Shown piece after piece: positions 39,298 to 48,732 of a stretch of 48,732 bases of DNA (positions within the stretch are counted from its first letter, which is position 1; each line of letters opens with the position of its first letter). The notes below the pieces were generated by a model. That model was not told the origin of the DNA. It saw only the letters and a program-made list of their open reading frames with translations, and made no database searches. The position numbers and the translations under genes were made by a program. Origin of the DNA: Anaerolineae bacterium (GTDB lineage: Bacteria; Chloroflexota; Anaerolineae; Anaerolineales; UBA11579); NCBI GenBank assembly GCA_004297445.1, contig SCUK01000058.1, positions 1 to 48,732 on the forward strand. The letters run 5' to 3'.

Positions 39298-39435
39298 GGA
39301 ATAATCCTTCGGTTGGGAGGTGGGGGGATGAGGGCCGGAATACAAGGGTTGCTTCCGGGGGCTGGCAAGATTGTAGCATTTCCCGCGGTGCGGGTCACTA
39401 GGAAGTTTGTCTCCCAGGTTCAGACGGCCCGGGCT

Positions 39436-40371
39436 TCAGGAAATTCGGACGGCGCGCCGCAGATTTAGCCAGCCCATTCGCGGCAGTAGCGCCAGTATCA
39501 GCGCCGCCGCGCCAATCACCAGCACATCCAGCAGGACTTCGCTGGTGCCGGGGACGTGCTCCAGCAACAGCAAGGGCGCGCCGAAGAAGTGCTCGTCGGC
39601 CGGGGAGTGCATGCCGATGATGGCCGTATTCAGGAAGGTCCAGGTGCCGTAGGCGAAGATACCCGTCCAGCAGTTGCCCGTCTTCATATAGAGGACGCCG
39701 AGCAGCAAACCCATCAGCCCGGCGCGCGCCAGGGCCAGCAGGGCATCCTCGCCGCCCTGCCACGGGTGGGCGATGGCAAACAGTCCGCTGACCACGAACA
39801 GGGCAAACACCGGATGGGTGCGCGCCGCCAGCCGGTGTTGCAGGTAACCGCGGAAGGCCACCTCTTCGGCCACGGCGGTGGCGGCGGCCAGCGCGGCGGC
39901 ATACATGAATGTGTTGAGGATTTCCGCCGCGGAAAAGAACCGGCTGCCTGGCCCGTGCAGATGCAGCGTTCCCGCCGCCAGTCCGCCCACACAACAGGCC
40001 AGCCCGACCACCAGGCCAATGCCCGTGCCGGCGGCGATGGCGCGCCGGTGGCGGCGTAGCGCCGGCAGGCCCAGCCGGGACCAGAGGAGGGCGCGGCGTT
40101 CCACAGTGCGCACCAGCCAGACGACCAGCCCCAGCATGGCGGCCATGGTCAGGATTCCCAACAGTGTTTGAATCTCCATCTGGGTGGCCAGCAGGTTAGC
40201 CTCGCTGAACGCTTCCAGCTGGGTGTTGCGCTGGGTGGCGATGACGTTGGTGGCGGAGGTGAGAAAGAGCAGGGTGGCGAAGACGTTGAAGAAAATCGCG
40301 CCCAACACGAGGATGCCGGCTTTCCAAAGCCAGCGCAACTGGTCGAAGCGGTCAAAGAAGAGGGCGCGCAT
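39436..40371 (-). CDS. CPBP family intramembrane metalloprotease
   Basis: The 311-residue protein has about eight hydrophobic segments. Motif 1 AEEVAFRGYLQHRL (about residues 167-180) is the EExxxR signature of CPBP/ABI (Rce1-like) proteases, and SGLFAIAHPWQGG supplies the downstream His of motif 2. A last conserved region (GNCWTGIFAYGTWTFLNTAI) fits motif 3, with Asn in place. These membrane proteases act in prenyl-protein processing, bacteriocin immunity or signalling; the substrate is unknown here. On the minus strand a TATAAA box at 40414-40409 lies 38 nt before the start codon. Confidence 0.85.
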   Translation of the reverse strand: MRALFFDRFDQLRWLWKAGILVLGAIFFNVFATLLFLTSATNVIATQRNTQLEAFSEANLLATQMEIQTLLGILTMAAMLGLVVWLVRTVERRALLWSRLGLPALRRHRRAIAAGTGIGLVVGLACCVGGLAAGTLHLHGPGSRFFSAAEILNTFMYAAALAAATAVAEEVAFRGYLQHRLAARTHPVFALFVVSGLFAIAHPWQGGEDALLALARAGLMGLLLGVLYMKTGNCWTGIFAYGTWTFLNTAIIGMHSPADEHFFGAPLLLLEHVPGTSEVLLDVLVIGAAALILALLPRMGWLNLRRAVRIS

Positions 40372-40496
40372 TGTCGTTAGGCTGGCGCACAGGGAAGCGC
40401 CACTTTCATTTATAGTGAAATCCTGCGCGGCAGGGCAGGGGCAGGTGACCCCTTGATGTTGTGAACATTATCCATGTAGAGGAGAGGACAAATGGA

Positions 40497-40551
40497 GAGA
40501 GCCGACCTGTTCCGGTCGGCTCTCATGGTGTGCAGTTGGCAAAGCCAACTG
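40497..40551. other. Two further hairpins beyond the rnpB terminator
   Basis: An 11-bp stem (GAGAGCCGACC 40497-40507 with 40514-40524) and an 8-bp stem (CAGTTGGC 40533-40540 with 40544-40551, loop AAA) lie in a row with the rnpB terminator at 40556-40585. They may be back-up terminators or part of a small RNA between rnpB and the CPBP gene. Confidence 0.5.
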
Positions 40552-40555
40552 TTAA

Positions 40556-40585
40556 AATAATTCAGCATGCTTTTGCTGAATTATT
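40556..40585 (-). terminator. rnpB terminator
   Basis: On the minus strand AATAATTCAGCA pairs with TGCTGAATTATT (12 bp) around AAAGCA, and TTAAC follows. It lies immediately after the RNase P RNA 3' end. Confidence 0.75.
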
Positions 40586-40587
40586 CA

Positions 40588-40999
40588 ATCCCCAGGGCCA
40601 GCCTGTAAGCCGCATTCTGTCCAGCGTCCGGAATCGAGTTTACGCCCGAAGGCTTCGTCCTCGCCCGGCGCGCCTGGGCGGCCATCTCTCTGGGACGCAA
40701 GTCGCCCTGCGCCTCGTGCAGCCTACCCGGGACTCAAACGCCGCGGGCCGCGGCTCGTCCCTGCTTGGCCTTGCTCCGGATGGGGGTTGCCTGGCCGCCG
40801 CCATTACGGGCGGCGCGGTGGTCTCTTACACCACCTTTTCACCCTTGCCGGCCGAAGCCGGCGGTTTGTTTCTGTGGCCCGGTCCGGCGGGTTGCCCCGC
40901 CCCGGGTGTTACCCGGCATCCTGCCCTGTGGAGTGCGGACTTTCCTCGAGACCCCGCATCGCTGCGAAGTCCCGCGGTCGCCCGGCCAGCCGTGGGGAA
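40588..40999 (-). ncRNA. rnpB: RNase P RNA, bacterial class A
   Basis: The minus-strand RNA has the universal blocks in order: GAGGAAAGUCCGCACUCCAC, AGGGCAGGAUGCCGGGUAAC, ACAGAAA, a GGGUGAAAAGGUGG segment followed by GUAAGAGACCACCGC, GGCAACCC, GGGUAGGCUGC, and at the 3' end ACAGAAUGCGGCUUACAGGC. Helix P1 forms between the two ends (UCCCCA with UGGGGA, then GG-CUGGCC with GGCUGGCC using G-U pairs; one C-C mismatch), which fixes the limits within a few bases. Length is about 410 nt. It removes 5' leaders from tRNA precursors. Its promoter (41004-41032) overlaps that of rpoB. Confidence 0.97.
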
Positions 41000-41003
41000 T
41001 TCC

Positions 41004-41032
41004 ATCATAAACCCAAAACTGCCTCTTGACAA
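41004..41032 (-). promoter_or_regulatory. rnpB promoter
   Basis: On the minus strand TTGTCA (41032-41027) and TATGAT (41009-41004) are separated by exactly 17 nt, and the start near 40998 matches the P1 helix end. The -35 shares five base pairs with the rpoB -35 on the other strand. Confidence 0.75.
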
Positions 41033-41055
41033 CACCCCCCCTCTTTCCATATAAT
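41026..41055 (+). promoter_or_regulatory. rpoB promoter
   Basis: TTGACA (41026-41031) and TATAAT (41050-41055) are both perfect consensus, with an 18-nt spacer. The leader of about 90 nt runs to ATG 41151 and includes the ribosome binding site AGGGAG. Confidence 0.85.
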
Positions 41056-41150
41056 AGACGCTTGGCCTGTCTGGGCAGGCCGTTCTTATTGTTTAAGCGA
41101 GAAACGCATCGCGTCCACTTCTTCATTTGTCTGCAGGGAGACCCCATTCT

Positions 41151-45095
<3,945 letters not shown>

Positions 45096-45116
45096 ACACG
45101 AGTCAAAACGATTTGG

Positions 45117-45153
45117 AACGTGCGCTGCAATTCATGCAGCGCACGTTTTGTTT
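45117..45153 (+). terminator. rpoB terminator
   Basis: A 13-bp perfect stem (AACGTGCGCTGCA 45117-45129 with 45135-45147) is followed by TTGTTTG. It lies 22 nt after the rpoB stop and shows that the transcript ends before the ribosomal genes. Confidence 0.85.
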
Positions 45154-45305
45154 GTGCAACCAGCAGGGTACTTCCCGGCGTTGGGGAGGGAGGCAGGACA
45201 GCAATTCATGGGTAAACTACGGAGTCCTTCCTATAGAATAGGCTCCCGGCTCCGAATCAGCCGTGAATCTGGCGGGTTTGACGCCGCGCGACGCCGAATC
45301 TATCC

Positions 45306-45334
45306 TTGACTCGCTTTGGCGATAGTGATAAAAT
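45306..45334 (+). promoter_or_regulatory. Promoter of the rpsL-rpsG-fusA-tuf operon
   Basis: TTGACT (45306-45311) and TAAAAT (45329-45334) are separated by exactly 17 nt. The leader is about 155 nt long and contains a GGGCC/GGCCC hairpin near 45370-45384. Nothing else was found in 45154-45305. Confidence 0.75.
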
Positions 45335-45497
45335 CCGCATTCGTGACTGTGCGAGATTAACAACCGCGGGCCTGCGCGGCCCCATTAATACAACAGTCTA
45401 ATACCGTCGATCGCACCGCAGGCCATCACGCACGATCCGATGGCCTTGCTGTTTGGATGGCGACAGAGCAATCAACAATAGGTGTTTGGAGGATAGT

Positions 45498-45920
45498 GTG
45501 CCAACTATCAATCAGCTGGTCCGCAAGGGCCGCCGCAATAAGAAGGTCAAGAGCAAATCGCCCGCTTTGCAGTACGTTTTGAATTCGTACAAGCAGCGGC
45601 GGCTTCGCCAGCCCAAGGGCGCGCCGCAGAAGCGCGGCGTGTGCACCGTGGTGCGCACCATGACGCCCAAGAAACCGAACTCCGCGTTGCGCAAGATCGC
45701 CCGTGTGCGTCTCAGCAACGGTCTGGAAGTGACCGCCTATATCCCCGGCGAAGGTCACACCCTTCAGGAGCACTCGGTGGTGCTGGTTCGCGGTGGCCGT
45801 GTGAAGGACCTTCCCGGCGTCCGTTACCACATCGTACGCGGCACACTGGACTCGACTGGCGTGGGTGACCGCCGCCAGGGACGAAGCAAGTACGGCGCAA
45901 AGCGGCCCAAGGGCGGCTAG
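45498..45920 (+). CDS. rpsL: 30S ribosomal protein S12
   Basis: The 140-residue protein starts at GTG 45498 (GGAGGA at 45488-45493) with [32 protein letters not shown] and [18 protein letters not shown] carry the Lys residues that are changed in streptomycin-resistant mutants, so it reads as wild type. Between [14 protein letters not shown] and [11 protein letters not shown] it has the extra segment seen in Gram-positive-type S12 compared with E. coli. It stands at the decoding centre of the 30S subunit. First gene of the str operon. Confidence 0.97.
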   Translation: MPTINQLVRKGRRNKKVKSKSPALQYVLNSYKQRRLRQPKGAPQKRGVCTVVRTMTPKKPNSALRKIARVRLSNGLEVTAYIPGEGHTLQEHSVVLVRGGRVKDLPGVRYHIVRGTLDSTGVGDRRQGRSKYGAKRPKGG

Positions 45921-45990
45921 GCGCAACCCATCGCCGGATGGTAAGACCCGGCGATTCATTTTGGAACGTATCCACACAAGAGGAATTGTT

Positions 45991-46461
45991 ATGGCTCGTA
46001 GAAACCGACCCGAAAAGCGAATCATCGAACCCGATGTCCGCTTCAACGACCGCAAGGTCCAGTCTTTCATTAACCGCATCATGAAGGACGGCAAGAAGAG
46101 CACCGCCGCAACCCAGGTGTATGCCGCCTTTGACATTATGGAAAAGAAGGCCGGCAAACCCGGTCTGGAAATTTTCCACGCCGCGCTCAAGGAAGTGGCG
46201 CCCAACATGGAAGTCCGCCCGCGCCGCGTGGGCGGCGCCACTTACCAGGTGCCGATGGAAGTGGACCCCGAGCGCCAGTTTGCGCTCGCCACCCGCTGGA
46301 TCATCACCGCCGTGCGCAGCCGCGCCGGCAAAACCCTGGCGGAGAAGCTCGCCGCTGAACTGCTGGAAGCCGCAAGCGGGCAGGGCGCGTCTGTCCGCAA
46401 GCGCGAAGAAACGCACAAGATGGCCGAAGCCAACCGCGCCTTTTCGCATTATCGTGTCTAG
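45991..46461 (+). CDS. rpsG: 30S ribosomal protein S7
   Basis: The 156-residue protein starts at ATG 45991 (GAGGA upstream). Typical blocks are MARRNRPEKR, VQSFINRIMKDGKKSTA, VGGATYQVPMEVDPERQFAL and KREETHKMAEANRAFSHYRV. S7 nucleates the 30S head by binding the 3' domain of 16S rRNA. The 70-nt gap after rpsL is where S7-type translational feedback acts in E. coli; no equivalent structure was worked out here. Confidence 0.97.
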   Translation: MARRNRPEKRIIEPDVRFNDRKVQSFINRIMKDGKKSTAATQVYAAFDIMEKKAGKPGLEIFHAALKEVAPNMEVRPRRVGGATYQVPMEVDPERQFALATRWIITAVRSRAGKTLAEKLAAELLEAASGQGASVRKREETHKMAEANRAFSHYRV

Positions 46462-46508
46462 TCATTGGCCCAAGATTGACTCGACCCAACTCTGAGTGGA
46501 ATTAACGA

Positions 46509-48584
46509 ATGACTGTAAAAGTACCGCTGCAAAAACTGAGGAACATCGGCATCATTGCCCATATTGACGCGGGCAAAACCACGACCACCGAGCGTATCCT
46601 CTTCTACACCGGCAAGACGCACCGCATTGGCTCCGTCGATGAAGGCACCACCGTGACCGACTGGATGGAGCAGGAGCGCGAGCGCGGCATCACCATCGTG
46701 TCCGCCGCTGTTACCGCCGAGTGGAAAGACCACGTCATCAACGTCATTGACACCCCCGGCCACATTGACTTCACCGCCGAAGTGCAACGCTCCCTGCGTG
46801 TGCTGGATGGCGGCGTCGTTGTGTTCGATGCGGTGCAGGGCGTGGAGCCGCAGTCCGAGACGGTCTGGCGTCAGGCCGACCGCTACGGCGTGCCGCGCAT
46901 CTGCTTTGTCAACAAAATGGACCGCGTCGGCGCGTCCTTCGAACGCACCATCCAGAGCATTCGTGACCGGCTGGGGGCCAACCCCATCCCGGTGCAGCTG
47001 CCTATCGGCAGCGAGTCGGAGTTCGCCGGCGTGGTGGACCTCTTTGAAATGAAGGCCATCATCTGGCAGGACGAGACCGGCGCCAAGCCGATTGTGACCG
47101 ACATCCCCGCCGACCTGCAGGCCGCTGCCGAAGCCGCCCGCGAGCGCATGATTGAAGCCATCGCTGAACATGATGACGACCTCACCCTCAAGTATCTGGA
47201 AGGCGAGGCCATCACCAACGAAGAACTCAAGGCCGGCCTGCGCAAAGCGGTCATCGGCAATGCTGGCGCCGCTATCTATTGCGGCTCTTCCCTTAAGAAC
47301 AAGGGCGTCCAGCCCGTGCTGGATGCCGTCATCGATTTCCTGCCCTCGCCGCTGGACGTGCCGCCGGTGAAGGGTCTGCACCCCAAGACCGAAGAACCGG
47401 TGGAGCGCGGCCCGAACAACGACGAGCCACTCAGCGCGCTGGTCTTCAAAATCGTGTCTGACCCGTATGTGGGCCGTCTGGCTTATTTCCGGGTGTATTC
47501 CGGCAAAGTTGTCACCGGGAGTTCGGTGTTCAACTCCACCAAGGGCAAACGCGAGCGCGTGGGCCGCATGGTGCGCATGTATGCCGACCGCCGCGAAGAC
47601 GTCGATGAAGTGCAGGCCGGCGACATTGCCGCCGTGCTGGGCTTCAAAGACTCGACCACCGGCGATACCCTGTGTGACGAAAGCCACCAGATCGTGCTCG
47701 AAAACATCACCTTCCCGGACCCGGTGATTTCCATCGCCGTGGAACCCAAGACCGCCGCCGACCAGGACAAGATGGCCGAAGCGTTGCATCGCCTGGCGGA
47801 GGAAGACCCCACGTTCCAGGTGCGCACCGACAGCGAGACCGGCCAGACCATCATCGCCGGCATGGGCGAGCTTCACCTCGAAATCCTGGTGGACCGCATG
47901 CAGCGCGAGTTCAAGGTGCAGGCCAACGTCGGCAAGCCGCGCGTTTCCTATCGTGAAACCATCACCCGCCCGGTCGAGAAGGCCGAATACCGCTATGTGA
48001 AGCAGACCGGTGGCCGCGGCCAGTACGGCCACGTCGTCTTTGAAATGGAACCCAACGAGCCCGGCAAGGGTATCGAGTTCGAGAACAACATCGTCGGCGG
48101 CGTCATCCCGAAGGAATACATCAACTCCATCGAACGCGGCATGCGTGAAGCCACGGATGCCGGCACCGTGGGCGGTTACCCGGTGGTGGACATCAAAGTC
48201 TCGCTCTATGACGGCTCCTACCATGAAGTCGACTCGAATGAAATGGCGTTCAAGATGGCCGCTTCGATGGCTTTCAAGGAAGGTATGCATGCGGGCCGGG
48301 CAGTGTTGCTCGAGCCCATGATGAAAGTTGAAGTCGTCGTTCCCGAGGAATACCTGGGCGAAGTGGTGGGGCAGTTGAGCTCCCGCCGCGGCGAAGTGCA
48401 GGGCATGGAAGTGCGCCAGGGCAATGCCCAGGCCGTCCGCGCCATGGTGCCGCTGGCCGAGATGTTCGGCTACGCCACCGAATTGCGCTCCGGCACCAAG
48501 GGCCGCGGGGTGTTCACCATGGAATTTGACCACTACCAGCGCGTTTCTGAAGCGCAGGCAGAATTGATTAAGAGCGGCGGTTAG
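46509..48584 (+). CDS. fusA: Elongation factor G
   Basis: The 691-residue protein has G1 [14 protein letters not shown] (about residues 17-30), G2 region RERGITI, G3 DTPGHIDF and G4 NKMDR, then domains II-V, with [14 protein letters not shown] and [13 protein letters not shown] in domains III-IV and [13 protein letters not shown] at the end. It drives tRNA-mRNA translocation on the ribosome using GTP. Length and domain content are those of the canonical EF-G. It is co-transcribed with rpsL, rpsG and tuf; the spacing to rpsG is 47 nt. Confidence 0.98.
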   Translation: MTVKVPLQKLRNIGIIAHIDAGKTTTTERILFYTGKTHRIGSVDEGTTVTDWMEQERERGITIVSAAVTAEWKDHVINVIDTPGHIDFTAEVQRSLRVLDGGVVVFDAVQGVEPQSETVWRQADRYGVPRICFVNKMDRVGASFERTIQSIRDRLGANPIPVQLPIGSESEFAGVVDLFEMKAIIWQDETGAKPIVTDIPADLQAAAEAARERMIEAIAEHDDDLTLKYLEGEAITNEELKAGLRKAVIGNAGAAIYCGSSLKNKGVQPVLDAVIDFLPSPLDVPPVKGLHPKTEEPVERGPNNDEPLSALVFKIVSDPYVGRLAYFRVYSGKVVTGSSVFNSTKGKRERVGRMVRMYADRREDVDEVQAGDIAAVLGFKDSTTGDTLCDESHQIVLENITFPDPVISIAVEPKTAADQDKMAEALHRLAEEDPTFQVRTDSETGQTIIAGMGELHLEILVDRMQREFKVQANVGKPRVSYRETITRPVEKAEYRYVKQTGGRGQYGHVVFEMEPNEPGKGIEFENNIVGGVIPKEYINSIERGMREATDAGTVGGYPVVDIKVSLYDGSYHEVDSNEMAFKMAASMAFKEGMHAGRAVLLEPMMKVEVVVPEEYLGEVVGQLSSRRGEVQGMEVRQGNAQAVRAMVPLAEMFGYATELRSGTKGRGVFTMEFDHYQRVSEAQAELIKSGG

Positions 48585-48634
48585 GCCGCACCGACCATCC
48601 ATCATCCAGGAATTGCACTCAAGGAGCCACCTCA

Positions 48635-48732
48635 ATGGGAAAAGAGAAGTTTGATCGCAGCAAACCGCACCTGAACGTCGGGACGATGGGGCACATCGAC
48701 CACGGCAAGACGACCCTGACGGCGGCCATCAC
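48635..48732 (+). CDS. tuf: Elongation factor Tu, N-terminal fragment (cut by window edge)
   Basis: Only the first 32 codons are present: [14 protein letters not shown] then [18 protein letters not shown], with the P-loop [11 protein letters not shown] 48635 is preceded by AAGGAG at 48621-48626. EF-Tu delivers aminoacyl-tRNA to the ribosome. Its place after fusA is the classic str operon order. Confidence 0.95.
   Translation, partial: MGKEKFDRSKPHLNVGTMGHIDHGKTTLTAAI

Noticed and set aside
46458..48635. 725-codon minus-strand frame over fusA
   Set aside because: EF-G is unmistakable on the plus strand; the reverse frame has no motif and no ribosome binding site.

Overview
The window reads as a GC-rich bacterial chromosome, most probably a member of the Chloroflexota (Anaerolineae-like). 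This is inferred from several signs and no search was run: an S12 protein with the insertion typical of Gram-positive and Chloroflexota-type bacteria, many Cys-anchored lipoproteins with AC(S/A)VGG-like N-termini, several genes whose -10 box lies only 6-7 nt from the start codon, and c-di-GMP-I riboswitches. No tRNA, 5S/16S/23S rRNA or CRISPR array was seen.

Layout. 1-255: tail of an IS110-type transposase. 374-2899: DinB-like protein, a lipoprotein and a TPR protein. 3321-9071: a leftward type I restriction-modification operon (hsdR, a fused hsdM-hsdS, then a small protein carrying a HEPN RNase motif). 9337-12442: acyl-CoA dehydrogenase plus both subunits of electron transfer flavoprotein (fatty-acid or amino-acid oxidation). 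12694-14469: an AT-rich AAA ATPase and PIN nuclease pair that looks like an imported defence or toxin module. 14585-17762: two tandemly duplicated polytopic membrane proteins. 17784-20893: a cyclic-nucleotide-domain histidine kinase coupled to a response-regulator/thioredoxin-reductase-like fusion without redox cysteines. 20999-23917: BNR propeller, YitT, YggT, small lipoprotein, GlsB. 24309-26259: DnaD-like protein overlapping a helicase loader-like protein with two complete AAA+ modules. 26265-27729: two DUF1801 proteins and a GNAT acetyltransferase.

28032-29691 is a c-di-GMP-controlled unit read leftward. Two tandem c-di-GMP-I (GEMM-I) aptamers, each followed by its own intrinsic terminator, precede a single-domain response regulator. 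A third aptamer separates that gene from a secreted sortase-like protein that has the His and Cys but apparently not the Arg of the catalytic triad. 29744-36900 is iron-related: a DtxR-family regulator (coupled to a glycosyltransferase) faces an FbpABC-type Fe(III) ABC transporter and an MFS permease. Just after it lies an 18-codon ORF with a perfect Shine-Dalgarno that can pair with a complementary stretch inside the ORF. 37126-40371: HExxH lipoprotein and CPBP membrane protease.

40556-48732 is housekeeping: rnpB (leftward) and rpoB (rightward) diverge from promoters whose -35 hexamers overlap. rpoB is followed by its own terminator and not by rpoC. A new promoter then drives rpsL-rpsG-fusA-tuf, with tuf cut by the window edge. 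RpoB carries a roughly 145-residue insertion.

The best candidates for something new are the tandem riboswitch/terminator array with its sortase-like target, the AAA-PIN pair, the HEPN protein in the type I RM operon, the double-AAA+ loader, the self-complementary small ORF at 36973-37045, and the overlapping rnpB/rpoB promoters.
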